A DNA stretch of 5,924 nucleotides, from contig JAFUTM010000161.1 of the NCBI GenBank assembly GCA_017484235.1, positions 1 through 5,924 on the forward strand, read 5' to 3'. A model generated the notes under the pieces. It was not told the origin of the DNA. It did not search any database and saw only the letters and a list, made by a program, of their open reading frames with translations. Source of the stretch: Selenomonadaceae bacterium. GTDB taxonomy: Bacteria; Bacillota; Negativicutes; Selenomonadales; Selenomonadaceae. A program made the position numbers and the translations under genes. Shown here piece by piece: positions 1 through 5,126 of the stretch. Numbering within the stretch: the first letter of the stretch is position 1; the number at the start of each line of letters is the position of its first letter.

Positions 1-536
1 TTAAATCCGGTTCCGTTACCTATGATGTCAATACACTTAATGATGAAGAAAAAAATCTTCGTCGAGCACTTCATAAGACAATTAAGAAAGTCACAGAAGA
101 CCTGCGCGACCGTTTTGCGTTTAATACTGCAATCAGTTCGATGATGGAACTGGTAAATGAAATGCACGTGTTCCAAAATAAACCGATTAATCCAAATCTT
201 GCACGTGAGTCAGTTGAAGCCTTACTAAAAATGCTGGCACCATTCGTACCGCATATCACAGAGGAACTTTGGAGCCACTTCTTTGACGGTAGTGTTCATA
301 AACAGAGCTGGGTTACGTTTGATGAGTCGGCGATTGTTGAAAATGAGATTGAAATTGTATTGCAAATTAACGGCAAGGTTCGTGACCATATAAAAATTGC
401 GGCTGACCTTGACAAATCTGCAATGGAAAAAGCGGCACTTGAATTGCCGCGTGCTAAGGAGCTCATTGCCGGTAAAACTATAGTCAAAGTTATAGCCGTG
501 CCTAAAAAGCTGGTTAATATTGTCGTTAAGAATTAA
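1..536 (+). CDS. leuS: Leucyl-tRNA synthetase, C-terminal part (partial, 5' end outside window)
   Basis: This is the last 177 residues of a class I leucine-tRNA ligase, which charges tRNA-Leu with leucine in the cytoplasm. The reading frame is open from the window edge (first full codon at position 3) to TAA at 534-536, so the ATG at 141 is internal and not the start. The visible part begins in the helical anticodon-binding domain: LRRALHKTIKKVTED, then the FNTAISSMMELVNEM helix and LLKMLAPFVPHITEELW, both characteristic of LeuRS and related IleRS/ValRS enzymes. It is followed by the small C-terminal domain of bacterial LeuRS (EIVLQINGKVRDHIKI, then AGKTIVKVIAVPKKLVNIVVKN), which contacts the tRNA elbow. 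The catalytic HIGH and KMSKS motifs and the editing domain would lie upstream, outside the window. The gene converges on the methyltransferase gene with only 28 bp between stop codons. No clear intrinsic terminator is seen in that gap. Confidence 0.96.
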   Translation, partial: KSGSVTYDVNTLNDEEKNLRRALHKTIKKVTEDLRDRFAFNTAISSMMELVNEMHVFQNKPINPNLARESVEALLKMLAPFVPHITEELWSHFFDGSVHKQSWVTFDESAIVENEIEIVLQINGKVRDHIKIAADLDKSAMEKAALELPRAKELIAGKTIVKVIAVPKKLVNIVVKN

Positions 537-564
537 AACAATAATCATATATTTAACTGACTGA

Positions 565-1350
565 TTAATTAACGATAATCACACCATATTTAATCGGACT
601 GTACTTGCCGCCGTAAATTGTATCGAAACCCAATCGGGCAAATTCCAGACTTCGAGCATTTTCTTTGAGCACGACACGTGACTTAGCCACTCGGCAGGCG
701 TGTTCCACTGCTTCAATTGTTACAGCGCGGTGATCTGCAACGTGTCTAAGTGGATTTAAATTGTTACTGTTTGTAAGTGGGTGCCGGAACATTGGATCAA
801 AGTAAACCACATCAAATGAGTTATCCGGCGTTGATTTTAAAAATGCAGAATAATCCGCGTTGATGACTTTGATACGACGCATCGCCTCTATAATATGTTT
901 GCGTTCACCGTCAAAGTATTTTAGACCATAATTAACGACGGCAGCAAGGCAAGGATTAATCTCAATTGCCGTGACGGAGCCGCTCTCTCCGGCAATAAAA
1001 CTTGCGACGATTGCATCTGCGCCAAGTCCAAGCGTGCAGTCCAAAACTTTCATACCACATTTAAGATTCATAGCCTCAGCCATTCGATCTCCACTTCCGC
1101 TGAGGATATTTTTTATTCGGAGATGCGACATATTTGGGTGAAAGAAAATTTCATCATCAGCAGTGTAAAGCCGCAATGTATTTTGCTTAGCGATAAGTAC
1201 CTGTTTTACATTATAATTAGTCAAAAGTGCATTGATTGAAAAATTGCGACGCTCGACGAATGGTATATTTAGTTTAGCCGCCATCATCTTTGCAAGGTTT
1301 ATTGACTCAGACTGATTCTTGCGTCCAGTTGTAATTATTGCATTATTCAT
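565..1350 (-). CDS. Class I SAM-dependent methyltransferase, RsmJ/DUF548-like
   Basis: This 261-aa cytoplasmic protein has a Rossmann-type methyltransferase domain in its second half. SAM-binding motif I is VLDCTLGLGADA (residues 102-113). The acidic end of strand 2 is in VTAIEINP (126-133, E130), VINADYSAFL (162-171) follows, and the motif IV position is VVYFDPMFRHP (181-191). The combination of a D-x-T-x-G-L-G-x-D-A loop with a Y-x-D-P-M-F segment followed by R/H-rich residues is what I know from the RsmJ (16S rRNA m2G1516) family and related Bacillota proteins, often annotated only as SAM-dependent methyltransferases. The first ~95 residues look like the family's N-terminal substrate-facing part. 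The substrate is therefore probably RNA, but this is inference. The ATG at 1350 is preceded by a GGAAG ribosome site 9 nt upstream. The gene lies 22 bp after radA and is probably co-transcribed with it. A protein-methyltransferase role cannot be excluded. Confidence 0.85.
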   Translation of the reverse strand: MNNAIITTGRKNQSESINLAKMMAAKLNIPFVERRNFSINALLTNYNVKQVLIAKQNTLRLYTADDEIFFHPNMSHLRIKNILSGSGDRMAEAMNLKCGMKVLDCTLGLGADAIVASFIAGESGSVTAIEINPCLAAVVNYGLKYFDGERKHIIEAMRRIKVINADYSAFLKSTPDNSFDVVYFDPMFRHPLTNSNNLNPLRHVADHRAVTIEAVEHACRVAKSRVVLKENARSLEFARLGFDTIYGGKYSPIKYGVIIVN

Positions 1351-1359
1351 TATTTAACA

Positions 1360-1364
1360 CTTCC
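1360..1364 (-). promoter_or_regulatory. Ribosome binding site of the methyltransferase gene
   Basis: On the minus strand GGAAG lies 9 nt before the ATG at 1348-1350, inside the 22-bp gap after the radA stop codon. It is a moderate Shine-Dalgarno match and supports the chosen start, with independent translation of the second gene of the radA unit. Confidence 0.55.
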
Positions 1365-1372
1365 ACAAAAAA

Positions 1373-2749
1373 CTAATCTCTCGGCATTGAAGCACGAAGG
1401 GCGTCGCGAACGTTTTCAACTGGAATCAAATTAATTGTAGAATTATTTTTACTGACTTCGGCGAAATTCTTTTTTGGTAAAACAACAGAAGTAAAGCCCA
1501 TTCGCCGTGCCTCATCAACACGCTGGCGAGCTTTACTGACAGCTCTGACTTCGCCAGATAATCCAACTTCACCAAATATAACACAATGTGGCAAAAGTTT
1601 ACGGTTGGCAAAACTTGACGCCATTGCAACTGAAATCGACAAGTCCGCTGCCGGCTCAACAATTTTAATGCCGCCCGAAGTTTTGACATAAACATCGCAG
1701 GAACCAATACTTAAATGCACACGCTTTTCAAGTACGGCAAGAAGCAACTGTATTCGTTTAATATCTACGGAATCACTGGTTCGGCGCGGCGGCATAAACG
1801 GAGTTGGAGCAACGAGGGCTTGTACTTCAACTAAAAGTGGTCTTGTGCCCTCAACAGTTGGAATTATTACGCTTCCAATATCTTCTTCTTTATCCGGCAG
1901 AAAAAGTTTTGACGCATCAGGAACATCAACGAGACCTACATCGCGCATCTCAAATAAACCAATCTCACTTGTTGCGCCGAAACGATTTTTTATTGCACGC
2001 AAAACTCTGAGGTCGGCCGTGCGCTCACCTTCAAAGAATAAAACCGTATCGACAATATGCTCAAGTACGCGCGGACCGGCAAGATTGCCGTCTTTCGTCA
2101 CGTGACCAATTATGAAAGTTGCAATGCCATCGCTTTTTGCGATTCGCATAAGACCAGCCGCACATTCGCGAATCTGTGAAACGGAGCCTGGTGCGCTCTC
2201 CATATTGGACCTGTAAATCGTTTGAATTGAATCAATAACTAAAAACTCCGGCTTAACGTCGTTGATATGTGCAGCAATACGCTCAAAGTTAGTTTCCGCA
2301 CAAATATAAAGCTCATCAGCCAGCGCGTTGAGACGATCCGCTCTCATTCTAATTTGGCGCGTACTCTCCTCGCCCGTTACATAAAAAACTTTCTTGCCAT
2401 TACGTGCGACGTTGGCACAGACGGCAAGAGTGAGGCTAGATTTACCAATACCAGGATCGCCGGCAATTAAAATAACCGAACTCGGAATGATACCACCACC
2501 AAGCACGCGATCAAGCTCACCTGAACCGGTGGAAAATCTTGGCAGCTCGTTCGTATCCACCGCACCAATCGGCTGCGGCTTCTCCATAGATGATATATCA
2601 ATGTATTTATTGGATTGTTGAACATCAGGAGGCGTTACAGTTTCTTCAACAAAAGTATTCCACTTACCGCAGCCAGGGCATTTACCCAGCCACTTTGAAG
2701 ATTGATGACCACATTCCTGACAAACAAATATTGTATTTTTTTTAACCAT
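1373..2749 (-). CDS. radA: DNA repair protein RadA/Sms
   Basis: RadA is a RecA-related ATP-driven DNA motor that promotes branch migration and processing of recombination intermediates in homologous recombination and natural transformation. The 458-aa length is normal for the family. Domains in order: an N-terminal C4 zinc finger (C10, C13, C24, C27, with the HQSSKWLGKCPGCGKW context), and a RecA-like ATPase with Walker A GDPGIGKSS (97-105) and Walker B FLVIDS (169-174). Then come the RadA-specific KNRFG motif (254-258), which is needed for branch migration, and a Lon-protease-like C-terminal domain (about 290-458, with SGGIKIVEPAADLSI at 358-372) that acts as a scaffold and is not a protease. 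All key residues are present. The protein starts at the only in-frame ATG after a TAG at 2756-2758. No Shine-Dalgarno site lies at a normal distance: the nearest GGAG is 21 nt away. The promoter at 2758-2786 predicts a leaderless transcript. It is the first gene of a unit with the downstream methyltransferase. Confidence 0.98.
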   Translation of the reverse strand: MVKKNTIFVCQECGHQSSKWLGKCPGCGKWNTFVEETVTPPDVQQSNKYIDISSMEKPQPIGAVDTNELPRFSTGSGELDRVLGGGIIPSSVILIAGDPGIGKSSLTLAVCANVARNGKKVFYVTGEESTRQIRMRADRLNALADELYICAETNFERIAAHINDVKPEFLVIDSIQTIYRSNMESAPGSVSQIRECAAGLMRIAKSDGIATFIIGHVTKDGNLAGPRVLEHIVDTVLFFEGERTADLRVLRAIKNRFGATSEIGLFEMRDVGLVDVPDASKLFLPDKEEDIGSVIIPTVEGTRPLLVEVQALVAPTPFMPPRRTSDSVDIKRIQLLLAVLEKRVHLSIGSCDVYVKTSGGIKIVEPAADLSISVAMASSFANRKLLPHCVIFGEVGLSGEVRAVSKARQRVDEARRMGFTSVVLPKKNFAEVSKNNSTINLIPVENVRDALRASMPRD

Positions 2750-2757
2750 ATTATTCT

Positions 2758-2786
2758 ATTTTAATAAGTTCTCCAAAAACTGTTAA
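2758..2786 (-). promoter_or_regulatory. Sigma-70-type promoter of radA, predicted leaderless
   Basis: On the minus strand TTAACA (2786-2781, five of six matches to TTGACA) is separated by exactly 17 bp from TAAAAT (2763-2758, five of six matches to TATAAT). The A of the radA ATG is only 9 bases past the -10 hexamer, so a normal start point would fall at about 2752-2749, giving a 5' leader of 0-3 nt. Hexamers and spacing are seen directly; use in vivo is inferred. AT-rich DNA yields chance matches, but the exact spacing and the missing Shine-Dalgarno site agree with each other. Confidence 0.6.
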
Positions 2787-2800
2787 TAAAATATCAAACT

Positions 2801-2840
2801 AAAAAATCGCGAACGTGATGTGAGCGTTTCCCGAACGCGA
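2801..2840 (-). terminator. Possible intrinsic terminator reading toward radA
   Basis: Read on the minus strand, TCGCG (2840-2836) pairs with CGCGA (2811-2807) and AACG (2828-2825) stacks on it by pairing with CGTT (2815-2812). This gives a 9-bp helix with a 7-nt bulge on one side and a 9-nt loop. A run of six T residues (2806-2801) follows at once. It would end transcripts from the upstream membrane-protein gene and keep them from reading into radA, whose -35 box begins 14 bp past the T-run. The bulge weakens the call. Confidence 0.45.
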
Positions 2841-2859
2841 GAGCACGTGATGTGCTCTC
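2839..2859. repeat. Perfect 8-bp hairpin with GTGAT loop
   Basis: GAGAGCAC (2839-2846) is the exact inverse complement of GTGCTCTC (2852-2859), with the 5-nt loop GTGAT between them. It is the central and most stable compact hairpin of the composite element. The loop and the inner stem bases carry the second copy of the ACGTGATGTG word. No T-run follows on either strand, so it is not itself an intrinsic terminator; it may serve as an RNA-stabilising structure or a protein or transposase recognition site. Confidence 0.7.
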
Positions 2860-2865
2860 AGTGAG

Positions 2866-2902
2866 GCGGGTTTTTGCTTCTTTTTGCCCGCTCAAAAAGA
2901 AG
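2866..2902. repeat. Two mutually exclusive hairpins
   Basis: CTTCTTTTTG (2877-2886) and CAAAAAGAAG (2893-2902) form a perfect 10-bp stem with a 6-nt loop CCCGCT. That loop contains CCCGC (2887-2891), which can instead pair with GCGGG (2866-2870) across a 16-nt loop. Forming one hairpin prevents the other, an arrangement like an attenuator switch. The pairings are seen directly; a regulatory role is speculation, since no leader peptide or ligand-binding domain is evident. Confidence 0.6.
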
Positions 2903-2955
2903 TTCAACCTTTAAAAAATGTAATTAAAGCACAAACATACAACAGATTATGTACA

Positions 2956-4005
2956 TCAGAAAAAGGCAAAAAATATGGCACCTAAAAACAATGCAATGCT
3001 GAATCCGCGCAAAAGATTCTCAATAGAGTGACTGTGCTTACCAAACGGTGCGGCTAAATTAGAGCGCAACAAATAAACCAAAAGTGAAACCGATAAAAAT
3101 AATAATGCCCTATCTTGAGTCGAAATGCCATAAATCACAGCAACCGCAGATATTACTATACCATAAGTCTCCGTACGTCGCGGCGGCTCTTTGGGTTCTT
3201 CGTGGATTTCCGGCTCGTCCGATTTACTCGGAACTTCATATCGTACATTGACTTTGACTGGACTTCTTAAATTAAGTTTACGATTGCCGCGTTGTTCCTT
3301 CATCTCATTGACATAATCATCAACAACATTATCGTCACTTGTGCTGTCCACGTCGTATTCGCCTTCTGTTTTGTTGCGCTGTAAAGCAGTAGACCTAAAC
3401 GTTGAGCCAATATCTTTGCCAACTTTATCATCATAAAAATCATTGTCGGCTTCAGCGTTGACTCGTCTCTCAAAGTCTTCATCTTTAACGCGGGCTGCCG
3501 GTCTGTTTGCAATACCGACATTGCTTCTGGTTCGAACACCGGTGTTTAATTTCACATTTGTATCAACCTTAGGACGATTGGCCACTCTATCATTATTGCT
3601 ACTACTCGTTATTGGATTAGCAGCAGTTTTAATATTGGCGTTAGCCGATTTAATATTAGCTGCGACATTAACGTTATTTGTTTTATTGCCCTGATTCAAA
3701 AGTATATCAACGGAACTCGTATTATTGTCGATTGTATTTTTAACTGCACGGTCATTTTGTCTAATATTTGGTTTATTTATTTGAGTTGTTTGAACGGGCT
3801 GACTTACTTTAGTTGTCGGTTTGTTGTTAGAAGATTTCGCAGCAGAATCAGGCTCGGCAATAAGAAAATTATCAAAGTCCACTTCGGTTGCTTTACCGTT
3901 GCCATAAATATCAGTATATTTCGCCTTGTAGTTTTTCAAATCCAGCGAAGCGATTATACTTTTTTTCTTTTTATTGTTACCAGCATCGTCTTTTTTATCT
4001 GCCAT
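2956..4005 (-). CDS. Uncharacterised membrane protein: disordered N-terminal region plus three C-terminal TM helices
   Basis: I do not recognise this 349-aa protein. It opens with a Lys/Asp/Asn-rich stretch (1-15). A short segment that looks ordered follows (about 16-51, IIASLDLKNYKAKYTDIYGN and then EVDFDNFLIAE). Next is a long low-complexity region (about 52-280) rich in Asn, Lys, Thr, Ser and later Asp/Glu, probably intrinsically disordered. It holds small internal repeats: ANIKSAN/ANIKTAAN at 116-130, and VANRPKV and IANRPAARV at 141-147 and 165-173. Three hydrophobic helices end the protein (about 281-295, 300-314 and 331-349), the last reaching the stop codon. Positive residues between helices 2 and 3 (R314, K323, R333) and the absence of a signal peptide favour a cytoplasmic N-terminus. 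The start is well supported by GAGGAGG 7 nt upstream. The gene lies 127 bp after the PaaK-like gene on the same strand. A tethered scaffold or envelope-associated role is possible, but no function can be assigned. Confidence 0.85.
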   Translation of the reverse strand: MADKKDDAGNNKKKKSIIASLDLKNYKAKYTDIYGNGKATEVDFDNFLIAEPDSAAKSSNNKPTTKVSQPVQTTQINKPNIRQNDRAVKNTIDNNTSSVDILLNQGNKTNNVNVAANIKSANANIKTAANPITSSSNNDRVANRPKVDTNVKLNTGVRTRSNVGIANRPAARVKDEDFERRVNAEADNDFYDDKVGKDIGSTFRSTALQRNKTEGEYDVDSTSDDNVVDDYVNEMKEQRGNRKLNLRSPVKVNVRYEVPSKSDEPEIHEEPKEPPRRTETYGIVISAVAVIYGISTQDRALLFLSVSLLVYLLRSNLAAPFGKHSHSIENLLRGFSIALFLGAIFFAFF

Positions 4006-4012
4006 CGTTTCG

Positions 4013-4019
4013 CCTCCTC
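4013..4019 (-). promoter_or_regulatory. Strong ribosome binding site of the membrane-protein gene
   Basis: On the minus strand GAGGAGG lies 7 nt before the ATG at 4003-4005, a near-ideal Shine-Dalgarno site. It fixes the start and argues that this low-complexity reading frame is a real, well-translated gene. Confidence 0.85.
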
Positions 4020-4063
4020 GATCACGAATGTCATTAACTAATTTTTTACAATATTAATAAATA

Positions 4064-4095
4064 TCTGGTACTCATTCATAAAAATGAACACCAGA
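4064..4095 (-). terminator. Imperfect hairpin downstream of the PaaK-like gene, weak terminator candidate
   Basis: TCTGGT (4064-4069) pairs with ACCAGA (4090-4095). Inside, TTCAT (4074-4078) can pair with ATGAA (4084-4088) around a short A-rich loop, with an asymmetric internal loop between the two stems. It lies in the 127-bp spacer after the cheR/PaaK-like unit. On the minus strand an A/T-rich but not pure T stretch follows, so termination would be weak. The rest of the spacer is very AT-rich, and I see no convincing -35/-10 pair for the downstream membrane-protein gene. Confidence 0.3.
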
Positions 4096-4132
4096 AAATA
4101 TATTTAAAAATCAAAATAAAATTCACATTATA

Positions 4133-5110
4133 TTAAACTTTAGTATAAGGCGTTGCAATTCTGATACAAGTTCTGCCACAACTGCAAGGCTCGCTCAGTC
4201 GTCGGACTGCCTGTCCTGTTCGATAACGAATCAACGGCATCGCCTGCGCCGCCAGAGTCGTTATAACCAATTCGCCCATTCGGTCGTTCTCGTCCAAAAC
4301 TTCTTCACTGTCAAAATGCAAAAGTTCTACTAAATAATAATCTTCTTGAACGTGCAAGCCGGATCGTTCATTACATTGATAAATCATTCCGGCAAAACCT
4401 AATTCCGGCGGTGCGTACAAATTATAAACAGTTGATCGCGTTCGATCTTGAATATGCTGCTGAAGAGGATTTTGTATGTTGCTTGTATTTATACATAAAA
4501 TCTTCGAGATTGGATAGTCAACAATATTTTTGCCTGTTGCCTGCAATTGAATTACCAGCTGCATAATAAGCTGCGGCGTACTAATCAGCGTATCCATATT
4601 TACAAGTTCAATCAATCTAAGCCATTGACGATAATCAGTGCCAAGAGGTACAACCGTTGCGCCGATTGACTCCAGTGCGTACAATATATCTAAAAACTTA
4701 CTATCAGACAGATCGCCCTGCAGACCAACCGTTGAAGCTCTCGTTATATCGGCTGCAATGAGACAACGAATCATCATTTCCACATTCTGTTGAACGTCGC
4801 CTTTAGTATAAAGCTTCGTAATCTCGCCGCTCGATTCAATGTTATGACTGAATCTCAATACACCCGACAATGGCAGAGTAAGTATATCCAATGGATCTGT
4901 CCTGTGCAATGAAGCGATATTTACAAACGGCAAATTTTGAATGTCTTTCAAGGTCTTAATATTGTCAGGTTTAATTTTCCGCCTTCTGAACACTTGATTA
5001 TAGTAAGCACTTTTTTCGTATGCCCATTCAACTGTTTTTTTGAGACGTTCCAATTGCAATGATTTTAAATCCTCACGGTTCATCGTCTCTATCTGTTCAT
5101 TTGCATACAT
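4133..5110 (-). CDS. PaaK-like (phenylacetate-CoA ligase family) N-terminal domain protein, truncated and probably catalytically inactive
   Basis: This 325-aa protein belongs to the ANL adenylate-forming superfamily, nearest the PaaK group (about 430 aa), which makes phenylacetyl-CoA from ATP, CoA and phenylacetate. Family features are the N-terminal helices (IETMNREDLKSLQLERLKKTVE, then a Y-x-x-x-F motif), a shift to LPF, GLHVQEDYY (251-259), GELVITTL (279-286), MPLIRYRTG (291-299... in the RYRTG context) and the CxCGRTC cluster (C309, C311, C315). Key residues are lost: the P-loop SSGTTGKP reads SSGEITKL (93-100), and the ribose-binding Asp of YRTGD is Gln (Q300). The protein ends just before the TGRxDD hinge, so the whole C-terminal domain with its catalytic lysine is absent. 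The frame is open throughout, and no remnant of that domain lies downstream. GGAGG favours the ATG at 5110 over the one at 5116. It follows cheR by 16 bp and is probably co-translated. It is likely a ligand-binding or regulatory pseudoenzyme; a decaying gene is the alternative. Confidence 0.8.
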   Translation of the reverse strand: MYANEQIETMNREDLKSLQLERLKKTVEWAYEKSAYYNQVFRRRKIKPDNIKTLKDIQNLPFVNIASLHRTDPLDILTLPLSGVLRFSHNIESSGEITKLYTKGDVQQNVEMMIRCLIAADITRASTVGLQGDLSDSKFLDILYALESIGATVVPLGTDYRQWLRLIELVNMDTLISTPQLIMQLVIQLQATGKNIVDYPISKILCINTSNIQNPLQQHIQDRTRSTVYNLYAPPELGFAGMIYQCNERSGLHVQEDYYLVELLHFDSEEVLDENDRMGELVITTLAAQAMPLIRYRTGQAVRRLSEPCSCGRTCIRIATPYTKV

Positions 5111-5118
5111 CGTCATAT

Positions 5119-5123
5119 CCTCC
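5119..5123 (-). promoter_or_regulatory. Ribosome binding site that decides the PaaK-like start
   Basis: On the minus strand GGAGG lies 8 nt before the ATG at 5108-5110 but only 2 nt before the ATG at 5114-5116. The second spacing is too short for normal initiation, so the protein most likely begins MYANEQIE and has 325 residues, not 327. The site sits right after the cheR stop codon. Confidence 0.75.
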
Positions 5124-5126
5124 GAT

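Larger units (their letters stand above)
2801..2902. repeat. Composite palindromic intergenic element (possible dispersed repeat)
   Basis: This roughly 100-bp non-coding block is clearly richer in G+C than the DNA on either side. It consists of consecutive inverted repeats: TCGCG/CGCGA (2807-2811 with 2836-2840), GCGTT/AACGC (2824-2828 with 2834-2838), GAGAGCAC/GTGCTCTC (2839-2846 with 2852-2859), GCGGG/CCCGC (2866-2870 with 2887-2891) and CTTCTTTTTG/CAAAAAGAAG (2877-2886 with 2893-2902). The 10-mer ACGTGATGTG occurs twice (2813-2822 and 2845-2854). There is no convincing reading frame and no transposase. The dense nested symmetry is typical of REP-, BIME- or MITE-like elements that occur in many copies, but only one copy is in the window, so dispersal is inferred. 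The neighbouring radA and membrane-protein genes are intact, so it sits neatly in the spacer. Confidence 0.6.

Noticed and set aside
523..576. Inverted repeat across the leuS/methyltransferase convergent gap (TCGTT/AACGA with AATTAA/TTAATT)
   Set aside because: The stem is short, A/T-rich, interrupted by a bulge, has a 28-nt loop, and lies mostly within the two coding ends, so it is not a credible terminator.
1804..2621. Several plus-strand open frames of 67-86 codons opposite radA
   Set aside because: They lie entirely inside radA, whose protein is fully conserved. They have no ribosome sites of note and their translations look like antisense shadow sequence.
2801..2902. CRISPR-like repeats or a phage attachment site in the palindromic element
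   Set aside because: There is no regular repeat/spacer series, no cas or integrase gene, and only one duplicated 10-mer; the palindromic architecture fits a REP/MITE-like element or RNA hairpins better.
3300..3694. Overlapping open frames on both strands inside the membrane-protein gene, one giving a hydrophobic plus-strand peptide
   Set aside because: The AAT/AAC/GTT-rich low-complexity sequence produces Leu/Val-rich antisense frames by composition. The strong ribosome site belongs to the minus-strand gene.
4006..4132. Possible frameshifted remnant of the PaaK C-terminal domain
   Set aside because: All minus-strand frames of this AT-rich spacer have stops and show no hinge or C-domain motif; the protein ends cleanly at 4133.
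4015..4132. Promoter for the membrane-protein gene (TTTATG/17 bp/TATTAA on the minus strand)
   Set aside because: Only 3/6 and 4/6 matches in very AT-rich DNA, where chance matches are frequent; the gene may be read from the cheR/PaaK-like unit.
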